Assembly (NCBI RefSeq): GCF_041433555.1
Contig: NZ_JAPWBR010000008.1
Coordinates: 9,478-73,477, forward strand
Direction of reading: 5' to 3'
Source of the DNA: Granulicatella sp041433555
GTDB taxonomy: Bacteria; Bacillota; Bacilli; Lactobacillales; Aerococcaceae
DNA: 64,000 nt
The position numbers were made by a program, and so were the translations under genes. This document shows, in pieces, positions 52,191 through 60,280 of this stretch. Under the pieces are notes generated by a model that was not told where the DNA came from, made no database searches, and saw only the letters and a program-made list of their open reading frames with translations. Numbering within the stretch: position 1 is the first letter of the stretch; each line of letters starts with the position of its first letter.

Positions 52191-53715
52191 AATGCGCCAA
52201 CATTTCTTGTGCAATTTCCAACCCTGTCAAGTTTGATGGGTAGTATGTTGGCCAGTTGTCCATTTCTTCTAATAGTTTTTCTTGGCTTTCATTTCCCATA
52301 AAGATGTGGAAGTGTCCTGTTTTCACTGGAGCGATGTTGTGGTCGCTGAATTGAACGTATTTAGGAGCACCTTCTACTGGGTTCACGGCTTCGAATAAGT
52401 AGCGGACGCCGCGGTTTCCTTTTTTGTAAGTTAGAATTTTGTATCCTACATATTTGTATTCCGCTTTAGCAGTTGTTCCATCCTCTTTTTGGAACTCCAT
52501 TGTAGTATCCGTGATATTGATATTTTTAATATCTGTTTTATATCCTGTTGTGTAGTATGCTTTGTACTCGTCTTTTGTCATCTTTTTGCCAATTTTTGCT
52601 TTGTAGTCAAAGACTGGATCAAGAGTGCCATCCACTAAGTAAGGATATACGGATTGCCATTCGCCAACGTAATCAGAAAGTGTGCGGTCTTTTACAGCAC
52701 TGTCCTCGAAGTAGCCTTTTGAGACTGTCTTCTCGTCTTCTGCGTGTTCTGGTTGGATATCTTTTCCTGGTTGGTCTGTTGTTTTCTTCAACGCTTCAAG
52801 GTTTTCGCGCATTACTGAGATGTAGTCTTCTCCTTTATCCATTTCCTCTTTTGTTAAAGATTCGATTGGATTTAATACGGCTAACTCCACTCCTGCTTCT
52901 TGTGCTAATGTTTTCGCGATTTTCTCAGAAGCATTTTCCTCAAAGTAAATAATCTTAATGTCGTTTTCTTTCACGTATTTTGTTAACTCTGCTAAACGTG
53001 CAGCACTTGGCTCAGCTTCAGGTGAAATTCCAGTAATTCCCACTTGGTTTAAACCGTAGTCTAATGCTAAATAGTGGAATGCAGTATGTTGTGTCACAAA
53101 ATTCTTTTGTTTTGCATCTTTAAACGCATTTTTGTAGTCATTATGCAAAGCTGTTAATTTTTCGATATAAGCTTTAGCATTTTTCTCGAAGGCTTCTTTA
53201 CGGTCAGGGAAAGCTTCCACTAACTGTTTAGTAATGTTTTGAACCATTTGAATCGCGCGTTCTGGTGATAACCATACATGTGGATCGTATTCATGGCTGT
53301 GGCCTTCTCCAGCGTGGTCATGGTCGTGTTCTTCCTCTTCACCGCCAGGAAGGAGTACCATATCTTTAGTTGCACTAATCGCTTTGACTTTGCTATCAGA
53401 TTCGATAGTCTTTAGAACTGCAGGAATCCATGTTTCCATATACTCGCTATCATAAACAAGTGCATCTGCCTCGCTCATTTTTGCGATTTCTTTTGCAGAA
53501 GGCTCGTAGTCGTGTGGCTCTGTTCCAGCACCGATGATGAGCGATACATCTCCTTCATCCCCTACAATGTTTCTTGTAAAATCATAAATCGGATAGAAAG
53601 TTGTTGAAATTTTTAGCTTTCCTGATTGTGTTTTGCTGTTTGAATTACTTGGCGCACATCCTACGGCAACCAGTACAAACATCAATATTAATCCAATAAA
53701 GGTTGTTTTTTTCAT
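52189..53715 (-). CDS. adcA: Zinc-binding lipoprotein AdcA with ZinT domain
   Basis: This 508-residue lipoprotein (signal ending LVAVGC, Cys20) captures zinc for an AdcBC importer. The ZnuA-like domain has three His ligand motifs (TEPHDYEPS, YDPHVWLSP, QHTAFHYLALDYG) and a His-rich loop (EEEHDHDHAGEGHSHEYD). The C-terminal ZinT domain (KGYFEDSAVKDRTLSDYVGEW; HFHIFMGNES) adds a second site. I start at ATG 53715, with GGAGAC upstream. The adcB and adcC genes are not here. A Zur-like box overlaps the transcription start. Confidence 0.93.
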   Translation of the reverse strand: MKKTTFIGLILMFVLVAVGCAPSNSNSKTQSGKLKISTTFYPIYDFTRNIVGDEGDVSLIIGAGTEPHDYEPSAKEIAKMSEADALVYDSEYMETWIPAVLKTIESDSKVKAISATKDMVLLPGGEEEEHDHDHAGEGHSHEYDPHVWLSPERAIQMVQNITKQLVEAFPDRKEAFEKNAKAYIEKLTALHNDYKNAFKDAKQKNFVTQHTAFHYLALDYGLNQVGITGISPEAEPSAARLAELTKYVKENDIKIIYFEENASEKIAKTLAQEAGVELAVLNPIESLTKEEMDKGEDYISVMRENLEALKKTTDQPGKDIQPEHAEDEKTVSKGYFEDSAVKDRTLSDYVGEWQSVYPYLVDGTLDPVFDYKAKIGKKMTKDEYKAYYTTGYKTDIKNINITDTTMEFQKEDGTTAKAEYKYVGYKILTYKKGNRGVRYLFEAVNPVEGAPKYVQFSDHNIAPVKTGHFHIFMGNESQEKLLEEMDNWPTYYPSNLTGLEIAQEMLAH

Positions 53716-53737
53716 GATATATTCTGTCTCCATTTCT

Positions 53738-53790
53738 TAAATCGTAATTCTTACGTTTTAAATTGTAGCACCTCACAAGATTCATTGCAA
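53738..53790 (-). promoter_or_regulatory. adcA promoter with Zur-like operator
   Basis: TTGCAA (53785-53790) and TACAAT (53762-53767) are 17 bp apart on the minus strand. Just downstream lies the palindrome CGTAATTCTTACG (53743-53755) in an AAAT/TTTT frame, close to the Zur box of Bacillus subtilis (ATCGTAATNATTACGAT). Zinc-bound Zur would block initiation there. Confidence 0.7.
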
Positions 53791-53855
53791 GGATTATTTT
53801 CTGAAAATTATTCGACAGAAACGAACGCATCATGCGCTAGTAGCATTTTTGAACT

Positions 53856-54452
53856 TCACGATAGCACCTCAATATATGAATAAATTTTTTCGGTGACTCT
53901 GAAGAGTTTTGCGTAATACATCAATTTTTGATAGTTTACCGAGTCCTTTTGGAAATATAGTTTGAAAGCTTGTGCAATCAATTGGACATCCATCTTATAT
54001 ACCGGACGTAAACACTCTACTAGAGTCCTCTCTATTTCATATATACGGATTCTTTGTCCTTTTTGGCGTTCAACTTCTACAATCCCCACATCAAAATTAG
54101 TTCGTGTCACAACAGGTTTCACTTCTTGTGCTTGCTTAATAGTTGAAGTATTCACTCCGTATGGGAACATCATCGTTTTCTCAAACGGCACAGTTAACGA
54201 TAATCCATGTAACCACAATGCCGTATCGAGTGCGTATACTCCTTTTGGATTTCGTAATTGAATTAAATACCACTCATCCATATAGTCATCTGCCAACCCG
54301 TACAAACCATTTCCGAGCGGCTCAAGCAACTCTTGCTCAATCATTTTTCGATACGTTCGATAGCTTAATCCTGCTTCTTTCACATCACGATAAGATAGGA
54401 TACCATTATTTCTTTTTAAATACTCCAGAATTTCTGTTTGTTTTGGATTCAT
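53856..54452 (-). CDS. AbiEi-type regulator/antitoxin, solitary
   Basis: This 198-residue protein has an N-terminal winged helix-turn-helix (ILEYLKRNNGILSYRDVKEAG; YRTYRKMIEQELLEPLGNGLY) and a C-terminal domain of AbiEi antitoxins (GVYALDTALWLHGLSLTVPF; RIYEIERTLVECLRP). In type IV toxin-antitoxin systems AbiEi is followed by the nucleotidyltransferase toxin AbiEii; no such gene is here, and adcA follows after 140 bp. ATG 54452 follows TAGGAGGTG. A 47-bp imperfect palindrome covers the promoter, which fits autorepression. Confidence 0.82.
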   Translation of the reverse strand: MNPKQTEILEYLKRNNGILSYRDVKEAGLSYRTYRKMIEQELLEPLGNGLYGLADDYMDEWYLIQLRNPKGVYALDTALWLHGLSLTVPFEKTMMFPYGVNTSTIKQAQEVKPVVTRTNFDVGIVEVERQKGQRIRIYEIERTLVECLRPVYKMDVQLIAQAFKLYFQKDSVNYQKLMYYAKLFRVTEKIYSYIEVLS

Positions 54453-54470
54453 TCTTTCACCTCCTAAAAC

Positions 54471-54517
54471 GTAAACAAATTACTAACAAGTTTTAATAAT
54501 GTTAGCAAAATGTTTAC
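54471..54517 (-). promoter_or_regulatory. 47-bp imperfect palindrome upstream of abiEi-like gene
   Basis: Outer arms GTAAACA/TGTTTAC and inner arms CTAACAA/TGTTAG are nested, 19 bp upstream of the start codon. AbiEi proteins are known to bind inverted repeats at their own promoters, so this is the likely operator. Confidence 0.65.
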
Positions 54518-54531
54518 CTTTTTTCAACCCA

Positions 54532-54570
54532 CAAAAAAAGTCTTATCCGCATCATCGCAAATAAGACTTC
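54532..54570 (-). terminator. Terminator of the arginine transport operon
   Basis: A perfect 9-bp stem (AAGTCTTAT with ATAAGACTT) is followed by TTTTTTTG on the minus strand, 8 bp past the stop. Confidence 0.85.
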
Positions 54571-54577
54571 TCTTCTA

Positions 54578-55303
54578 TTAGATTAATACTTTCGATAAGA
54601 ACGATTGCGTACGCTCCATTTGCGGATTCTCGAGGACTTCTTTTGGATGTCCTTCTTCCACAATCACGCCACCGTCCATGAAGATTAAACGCGTTCCCAC
54701 TTCACGGGCAAATCCCATTTCGTGCGTTACGACAACCATGGTCATGCCTCCTGCTGCAAGTTCTTTCATCACGCCTAGCACTTCGCCGACCATTTCTGGA
54801 TCCAGCGCTGACGTTGGCTCATCGAACAAGAGCACATCGGGTTCCATCGCAAGTGAACGTGCAATCGCGATTCTTTGTTTTTGTCCACCAGATAGTGAGT
54901 TTGGATAGACATCCGCTTTATCGACTAAGCCCATTTTCTCTAGAAGCTCATGTGCTTTTTGTTCTGCGACCGCCTTGTCGATTTTCTTCAATTGAATTGG
55001 CCCAATCGTGATGTTTTCTAACACGGTTAAATGCGGGAATAAATTGAAGTGTTGGAACACCATTCCTAAGTGTTGACGCACGCTATCGAGGTCCACCCCT
55101 TTTTCATTGATGCATTGGTCTTTGAAGAACACCTTTCCGCTAGTAGGTTCTTCTAGTAAGTTTAGGCAACGTAAGAAAGTCGATTTTCCTGATCCAGAAG
55201 GACCGATAATCACTAGCACTTCCCCTTGTTCAATATGAGTGGAAATTCCGTTTAAGACTTGCTTATCGTCGTATTGTTTTTTAATTTCTTCTGTTCTAAT
55301 CAC
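54578..55303 (-). CDS. artM: Arginine ABC transporter ATPase
   Basis: This 241-residue ATPase of the polar amino acid family (GlnQ/ArtM) has Walker A (GPSGSGKST), signature (LSGGQKQRIAIARSL), Walker B (VLLFDEPTSALDPEM) and the H-loop (VTHEMGFAREV). It energises import by the permease encoded just upstream, which it overlaps by 8 bp. The arginine assignment rests on the CGC T-box leader of the operon, not on the ATPase sequence, so the symbol is tentative. Confidence 0.88.
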   Translation of the reverse strand: MIRTEEIKKQYDDKQVLNGISTHIEQGEVLVIIGPSGSGKSTFLRCLNLLEEPTSGKVFFKDQCINEKGVDLDSVRQHLGMVFQHFNLFPHLTVLENITIGPIQLKKIDKAVAEQKAHELLEKMGLVDKADVYPNSLSGGQKQRIAIARSLAMEPDVLLFDEPTSALDPEMVGEVLGVMKELAAGGMTMVVVTHEMGFAREVGTRLIFMDGGVIVEEGHPKEVLENPQMERTQSFLSKVLI

Positions 55304-55937
55304 TGGCTTGTAACTTCCTTTCTAGTTTGTCCATAAAGAATGCAATTGTCGTTGTCATGACGAAGTATAAGAACGCCGTCATTAACAGTGGGATAAATAC
55401 CGTAAACGTTGCCCCACGAACGGTATCCGAGCTGTACATTAAATCGTGAATACCGATTAATGAGACGATCGATGTTTCTTTAATTAAGGTCGCAAATTCG
55501 TTCCCGATGGCCGGTAAAATATTTTTCATCGCTTGTGGCAAGATAATTTGACGCATCGCCATTCGTTTCGGCATCCCCATTGAACGAGCGGCTTCCATTT
55601 GCCCTTTATCCACCGACTGAATCCCACTACGGATAATTTCAGCGATATAGGCTGTCGTGTTAACGGACACGGCAATAACACCTGAAACAAAGTCATTTAA
55701 ATCAAGAACGGTCGCGAGTCCAAAATACACTAAGTACAATTGCACAAGAAGTGGCGTTCCACGAATAATGTCGATATAGACCTTCGCTGCTTTTGACAAA
55801 AACTTGTTTGAGCTAAGTCTTGCGAGTGCCATTAACGTTCCACATCCTACCCCGACAATTACAGAGAAGAATGACAGTAACACGGTTGTCGTTGCCCCTT
55901 CGAGAAACAGAGGCCAATATTTAATAATCAATTCCAT
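55296..55937 (-). CDS. artQ: Arginine ABC transporter permease
   Basis: This 213-residue membrane protein of the HisM/GlnP permease family has five helices and the segment IDIIRGTPLLVQLYLVYFGL. The EAA loop is EAARSMGMPKRMAMRQIILPQ with the downstream NEFATLIKETSIVSLIG. It probably works as a homodimer, since only one permease gene is present. It lies 15 bp after the binding-protein gene. ATG 55937 follows AAGGAAAAAG. Confidence 0.88.
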   Translation of the reverse strand: MELIIKYWPLFLEGATTTVLLSFFSVIVGVGCGTLMALARLSSNKFLSKAAKVYIDIIRGTPLLVQLYLVYFGLATVLDLNDFVSGVIAVSVNTTAYIAEIIRSGIQSVDKGQMEAARSMGMPKRMAMRQIILPQAMKNILPAIGNEFATLIKETSIVSLIGIHDLMYSSDTVRGATFTVFIPLLMTAFLYFVMTTTIAFFMDKLERKLQASD

Positions 55938-55952
55938 TCTTTTTCCTTCTTT

Positions 55953-56759
55953 CTATTCTGACATTAAATTCGTATTGCGAATAATCGATTCTTTTAGTTT
56001 TCCAGAAGACTCCAACTGATCGAGCACTTCTTGTACTTTTTTTACAAAAACTTCATTGCCCTTTTGTGCCACGGCTGCAGTCCCAGCATCTTCACTTGGA
56101 ATTTCTACCGAAGCAACCGTTAAATCCGAATTCGCCTTCACAAACTCATCCGCTGCAATATTATCCATAATCACCGCATCGAGTTTTCCTTGTTGCAACG
56201 CTAAAATCAAGGTTGGATTTTTGGGTTGTGACGTGAGTGTTGCACCTGTCAATGTGTCTTTTACAATTCCTTCTTGAGAGGTTCCTTTTTGCGCACCTAC
56301 ATTTGCCCCATTGAAGCTATCTAGCGACGTGAACTTACCGGCATCCGTCTTCTTCACGACCGCTACCATATGTGAATCGTAGTAAATATTCGTGAATGCC
56401 ACTTCCTTACTACGCTCTTCGGTTGGTGTAATCCCTGCAAGAACGAGGTCTACTTTCCCGGACTTCATCGCAGCAATCAAGAAGTTAAATTCCATCTCTC
56501 GAATCTCTACTTCTACTCCGAGTGCTTCCCCAATGGCATTGGCGATATCAATATCGATTCCGACAACTGAGTCTTTACCGTCATTAATATAATGCCATTC
56601 AAACGGTGGGTAGTCCGCTGTCGTCCCGATGACGATTTTCTTTTTGGCATAAATTCGGTCTAAAACAGCCGAACCTGTACTATTTTCTGTTGTTACTTGA
56701 TTCGTGCACCCTACCAAGAAGCCGACAAGCACGATGAGCATCGCTATGATTTTCTTCAT
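55953..56759 (-). CDS. artP: Arginine-binding lipoprotein
   Basis: This 268-residue lipoprotein (MKKIIAMLIVLVGFLVGC, Cys18) has the SBP_bac_3 fold of polar amino acid receptors: IVIGTTADYPPFEWHYINDG, VVGIDIDIANAIGEALGVEV, DLVLAGITPTEERSKEVAFT. The segment AGITPTEER carries the Arg that typically holds the ligand carboxylate. It is the first gene of the operon and follows a T-box leader with an arginine specifier. ATG 56759 follows AAGGAGGTTTC. Confidence 0.88.
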   Translation of the reverse strand: MKKIIAMLIVLVGFLVGCTNQVTTENSTGSAVLDRIYAKKKIVIGTTADYPPFEWHYINDGKDSVVGIDIDIANAIGEALGVEVEIREMEFNFLIAAMKSGKVDLVLAGITPTEERSKEVAFTNIYYDSHMVAVVKKTDAGKFTSLDSFNGANVGAQKGTSQEGIVKDTLTGATLTSQPKNPTLILALQQGKLDAVIMDNIAADEFVKANSDLTVASVEIPSEDAGTAAVAQKGNEVFVKKVQEVLDQLESSGKLKESIIRNTNLMSE

Positions 56760-56776
56760 TTGAAACCTCCTTATAA

Positions 56777-57034
56777 AATAAAAACGCCCCTTATGCTAAA
56801 CGCATAAGAGACGATGTTTGTCGTGGTACCACTCTATTTTGACGGGGAATTTCTTCCCGATCCTTTTCCTTGTTAACGCAGATTTCTGCGAAGATGGCTA
56901 CTCGATTTCCCCATCTTTTCTACAAAGTGCGCTTCCAGAATTTCTAATCCGATGAGCTTCCACTCTACCTCATCTCGCTTTCGACGCCAAAATTCTGTAC
57001 TCTCTTTGTCAATGAATTTATGTTCTTAAGTTGT
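56777..57034 (-). promoter_or_regulatory. T-box leader, arginine (CGC) specific
   Basis: The minus strand has the T-box core AGAGTGGTACCACGA (56821-56835) and then a terminator hairpin CTTATGC/GCATAAG with a T-run. In stem I, CAAAG-AGAGTA-CAGAATTT faces AAATTCTG-GAAGCGCA-CTTTG. The specifier loop side GAAG-CGC-A matches the metQ leader position for position and gives CGC (Arg). Uncharged tRNA-Arg should turn on the transporter. Confidence 0.85.
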
Positions 57035-57039
57035 TTTGT

Positions 57040-57068
57040 ATTTTAGACCCATTCTTTTCGATTGTCAA
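57040..57068 (-). promoter_or_regulatory. Promoter of the arginine T-box transcript
   Basis: TTGACA (57063-57068) and TAAAAT (57040-57045) are 17 bp apart on the minus strand. The spacer shares TCGAAAAGAATG with the metQ T-box promoter. Confidence 0.8.
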
Positions 57069-57104
57069 CTGGTAATCGTAAATTTGCATAAAAAAAGATA
57101 AAAC

Positions 57105-57491
57105 CTACGGATTCATCTTTTCCATTTTGTCTTGAAGATACCAACCAACTGCCCATCCCACAACAAGAAGGTAGTTTTCAATTGCTCCAACGAGATTGAC
57201 AAAGGTAGCTCCCTCTAAATAAGCAAGAAGATGATTCGTACCAATCCCTAATCCACCGACTATTAGTGCTCCTAAAACGACTCTTAAATAAAACCAATCA
57301 TACTTAACATTAACGGCCACTAAAATAATCAAAACCGCCAAATTCCAAAATCCAATTTCTCGTTGCCAACCAACTGCAACCCCGTATCCCGAGTGAGCTC
57401 CCATCACCTCTGGAAAGAAAATTTGGAAAATCATTGCTCCTGTCATCGCAGTGATTAATACGATAAACATCACTTTTAAAAATTTATTCAT
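57105..57491 (-). CDS. Small membrane protein of unknown function
   Basis: This 128-residue protein has four hydrophobic helices (about 6-26, 46-62, 68-88, 96-118), an outer loop with FFPEVMGAHSGYGVAVGWQRE after helix 1, and ends in a short polar tail. The layout recalls DUF6790-type proteins, but I am not certain. A weak terminator stem (AAAGAT/ATCTTT plus T-run) overlaps its stop codon. It lies between the Psa locus and the arginine T-box, as a single unit. Confidence 0.7.
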   Translation of the reverse strand: MNKFLKVMFIVLITAMTGAMIFQIFFPEVMGAHSGYGVAVGWQREIGFWNLAVLIILVAVNVKYDWFYLRVVLGALIVGGLGIGTNHLLAYLEGATFVNLVGAIENYLLVVGWAVGWYLQDKMEKMNP

Positions 57492-57529
57492 TCTTCTTCA
57501 CCTCGCTGTTTGTTATTCTCATTCAAAAC

Positions 57530-57564
57530 TCAAAACAAAAGAGCTCCCGGTTTCCCAGGAGCTC
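57530..57564 (-). terminator. Terminator of the psa operon
   Basis: A perfect 7-bp stem (GAGCTCC with GGAGCTC) around CGGTTTCCCA-type loop is followed by TTTTG on the minus strand, 8 bp past the stop. Confidence 0.8.
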
Positions 57565-57571
57565 CTAATTC

Positions 57572-58519
57572 TTATTTGCTTAAACCTTCGATAATTTTAT
57601 CTAGGTTCCATTTCATCATGCTGTAGTAGCTGTCTCCATCTTTTCCTGCTTCTGCAATAGAGTCAGTGAAGATTGTTGAGAAGATTGGTAGACCAGTTTC
57701 TTGAGAAACAGTCTTCATTGGACGTTCATCCACACTACTTTCTACGAATAATGATGGAACTTTTGACGCACGTAATTGACGAACTAATTTCGTGATTTGT
57801 TCTGGAGTTCCTTCTTCTTCTGTATTGATTTCCCAGATGTACGCTGATGGAATATCGTATGCTTTAGAGAAGTACTTGAAGCAGCCTTCACTTGTTACGA
57901 TTAAACGTTTTTCTTCTGGAATTTTCGCGATACGTTGTTTAGCATCTTTATCTAACGCTTCAAGTTTTTCAACATATGCTGCTAAATTCTTTTCATATGT
58001 TTCTTTGTTCTTTGGATCTTTTGCGATTAATTGTTTCGCGATGTTCTTCGCATAAATAACACCGTTTTCGATGTTTAACCATGCGTGAGGGTCTTCTTTT
58101 CCAGCTTCGTTTTGGCCTTCTAAGTAAATCACTTCTACGCCATCACTCACTGCAAAGTAATCTTTATTCGCTTCTTTCTTCGCATTATTCACCATCTTTG
58201 TGAACCAAGCGTCCCCACCGTTTTCTAAGTTGATTCCATTATAGAAAATCAAGTCTGCTTTTTGTACCTTTTGAACATCTTCTGGTAATGGTTCATACTC
58301 GTGTGGGTCTTGTCCTACTGGAACAATACTATGTAAGTTCACTAAATCACCGGCGATATTTTTTGTCATATCATAAATAATAGAGTTGGTTGTCACCACA
58401 TTGATTTTTTCAGTATTTGCCTTTGAACTATTATCTTTACTTGTATCTTTACTTGTAGCGCATCCTGCAATTCCTAATACAACAAGTGCTGCTACAAAGA
58501 GTTTCTTCATTCTATTCAT
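57572..58519 (-). CDS. psaA: Manganese-binding lipoprotein, PsaA/MntA type
   Basis: This 315-residue lipoprotein (signal ending LGIAGC, Cys20) belongs to the cluster A-I metal receptors. Ligand motifs are GQDPHEYEP (His), EDPHAWLN (His), IWEINTEEEG (Glu) and TIFTDSIAE (Asp). The His-His-Glu-Asp set is that of manganese/iron receptors PsaA, ScaA and MntC, unlike the three-His set in AdcA of this window. GDSYYSMMKWN near the end is also typical. Its ATG overlaps the permease gene by 8 bp. It is the last gene of the operon. Confidence 0.92.
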   Translation of the reverse strand: MNRMKKLFVAALVVLGIAGCATSKDTSKDNSSKANTEKINVVTTNSIIYDMTKNIAGDLVNLHSIVPVGQDPHEYEPLPEDVQKVQKADLIFYNGINLENGGDAWFTKMVNNAKKEANKDYFAVSDGVEVIYLEGQNEAGKEDPHAWLNIENGVIYAKNIAKQLIAKDPKNKETYEKNLAAYVEKLEALDKDAKQRIAKIPEEKRLIVTSEGCFKYFSKAYDIPSAYIWEINTEEEGTPEQITKLVRQLRASKVPSLFVESSVDERPMKTVSQETGLPIFSTIFTDSIAEAGKDGDSYYSMMKWNLDKIIEGLSK

Positions 58520-59345
58520 GAGATTTCCTTCTTTCTCTTTGTTTTGGTGAAACGATAAAACTTACGACAAAAAGTGCTGCTGCTGTTAATACGATGGTTG
58601 ATCCAATAGCGATGTTAAACGTATATCCAATAACCAATCCTAATACGGATGACAGTGAGCCAAATGTTGCGGCTAAAATGAGCATTGTTTTCAGACGATT
58701 TGAATATAAATACGCTGTTGCTGCAGGGGTGATTAATAGTGCCACAATCATAACTGTCCCGACACTTTGCATCGCGGTAATTGATACAAGCGCCAAGAGG
58801 AACATCAATAAGTAGTGGTAAAATTGTACGTTCATCCCTGTAGATTGAGCAAAGACTGGATCAAAACTCGTTACTTGTAATTCTTTAAAATACGCTAAAA
58901 TAACGACGACTACAATCACGCTCACCACCAATGTAATGAGTAAATCAATATCTTGTACGGCTAAAATATTCCCGAATAAAATATGGAATAAGTCTGTTGA
59001 ACTCTTCGCCACACTAATCAAAATAATTCCCAATGCCAAAAACGAACTAAAGGTAATCCCGATAGCAGTATCGCCTTTGATAGTACTATTTTGATTCACA
59101 AATGCAATAAGGAACGATGCTAATAACCCGAACACCAGGGCTCCAATAAAGAAGTTAATGCCTAAAATAAACGACAACGCTACACCCGGTAATACCGCGT
59201 GAGAGATAGCGTCCCCCATTAATGACATCCCTCTTAGAATGATGAAGCATCCTAAAATTCCGGCAACCGCACCAATCACGACTGCTGAAACAAGCGCATT
59301 TTGTAGGAAATGGAATTCCATTAACCCTTCAATGAAATTATGCAT
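58512..59345 (-). CDS. psaC: Manganese ABC transporter permease
   Basis: This 277-residue ABC-3 family membrane protein has about eight helices and the conserved segment GMSLMGDAISHAVLPGVALSF near the N-terminus and SVGTMIVALLITPAATAYL in the middle. It forms the metal channel as a homodimer. I start at ATG 59345 (GGAGGTGAGC site inside the end of the ATPase gene); the open frame runs 16 codons further upstream with no ribosome site. Confidence 0.9.
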   Translation of the reverse strand: MHNFIEGLMEFHFLQNALVSAVVIGAVAGILGCFIILRGMSLMGDAISHAVLPGVALSFILGINFFIGALVFGLLASFLIAFVNQNSTIKGDTAIGITFSSFLALGIILISVAKSSTDLFHILFGNILAVQDIDLLITLVVSVIVVVVILAYFKELQVTSFDPVFAQSTGMNVQFYHYLLMFLLALVSITAMQSVGTVMIVALLITPAATAYLYSNRLKTMLILAATFGSLSSVLGLVIGYTFNIAIGSTIVLTAAALFVVSFIVSPKQRERRKSHE

Positions 59346-60081
59346 GTTGCTCACCTCCTTGTGGAATATAGACACTTCCGCCGTATACATCATCTAAGTA
59401 TTTCTTAATGAATACGTCTTCTGTTTTTCCAGAGGCTACAATCGAGTGTTTGACAAGAATCACCTTGTCAAAGTATTCTCTCACCTTCGATAAGTCATGG
59501 TTGACCATTAAAATAGTCTTCCCTTCCTCTTTCCATTTACGGAGAATTGTCATAATGACTTTCTCACTAAGCATATCAATCCCTACAAATGGTTCATCAA
59601 GGAAAATATATTGTGCTTCTTGAACCATGCAACGCGCTAATAGTACACGTTGGAATTGACCGCCAGAAAGAGCCCCGATTTGGCGAGATGCTAAATCCGT
59701 TAATCCAACTTCTTCAATGGCTGTATCAACTTTTTCCCAATCTTCTTTCGTCAATCGTTGCAATGGTTTCTTTTTAACGGTTCTTCCTAAAGCAACGCAC
59801 TCACGAATGGTGATTGGAAATGTAAAGTCAATCTGGCTTTTTTGTTCGACATAGGCGATTTTCTGTAATACTTTTTTTGCGGGTTCTCCATCAATCAGAA
59901 TTTCTCCTGACGATTGAATAAGTCCTAATATTGCTTTTAATAATGTTGATTTACCTGCACCATTGGGCCCAATAATCCCAGTAATGGTTGGTCCTTCAAT
60001 GGTTGCATTACAATCTTTTAAAACATGTGGTTGCATCGCATACGATACCCCAACATTTTTAATCGTAATCAATGAATTCAT
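59338..60081 (-). CDS. psaB: Manganese ABC transporter ATPase
   Basis: This 247-residue ATPase has Walker A (GPNGAGKST), signature (LSGGQFQRVLLARCM), Walker B (YIFLDEPFVGID) and H-loop (VNHDLSKV). The family is that of ZnuC/PsaB metal importers, and the receptor gene in the same operon points to manganese. It is the first gene of the operon. ATG 60081 follows TTGAGGGGATG. Operator-like repeats lie 12-85 bp upstream. Confidence 0.92.
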   Translation of the reverse strand: MNSLITIKNVGVSYAMQPHVLKDCNATIEGPTITGIIGPNGAGKSTLLKAILGLIQSSGEILIDGEPAKKVLQKIAYVEQKSQIDFTFPITIRECVALGRTVKKKPLQRLTKEDWEKVDTAIEEVGLTDLASRQIGALSGGQFQRVLLARCMVQEAQYIFLDEPFVGIDMLSEKVIMTILRKWKEEGKTILMVNHDLSKVREYFDKVILVKHSIVASGKTEDVFIKKYLDDVYGGSVYIPQGGEQHA

Positions 60082-60092
60082 CCCCTCAATTT

Positions 60093-60107
60093 ATGTAGAT
60101 TCTACAT
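60093..60107. repeat. Perfect inverted repeat in the psa leader
   Basis: ATGTAGA and TCTACAT flank one base, 12 bp upstream of the psaB start. It could be an operator or a small hairpin near the ribosome site. Confidence 0.5.
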
Positions 60108-60110
60108 TTA

Positions 60111-60164
60111 TTAGGTTACCCTAAAAAAATAATTTCGTCAAGTGTTTTTTTAGGTTTACCAAAA
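60111..60164 (-). promoter_or_regulatory. psa promoter with two DtxR-family-like operators
   Basis: Two copies of a TTAGGTT(A/T)(A)CC-type element lie at 60111-60124 (TTAGGTTACCCTAA) and 60149-60164 (TTTAGGTTTACCAAAA). Between them, on the minus strand, is a -35 box TTGACG (60136-60141), with a weak -10 (TAACCT) 17 bp downstream inside the first copy. The half-site resembles DtxR/MntR-family boxes, so manganese repression is likely. Confidence 0.6.
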
Positions 60165-60235
60165 AATTTTCAGAAAATTTTTGAAAACAAGCCTTTACAC
60201 GCTTAAATCAGCTGATTAACTCTCTTTTAAAAGCG

Positions 60236-60271
60236 CAAAAAGGCGCCTTCCGTTGCCCGGAAGACGCCCTT
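60236..60271 (-). terminator. Terminator of nagB
   Basis: GGCGTCTTCC and GGAAGGCGCC pair with one mismatch and are followed by TTTTTGCG on the minus strand. Confidence 0.85.
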
Positions 60272-60280
60272 TCAAACTCT

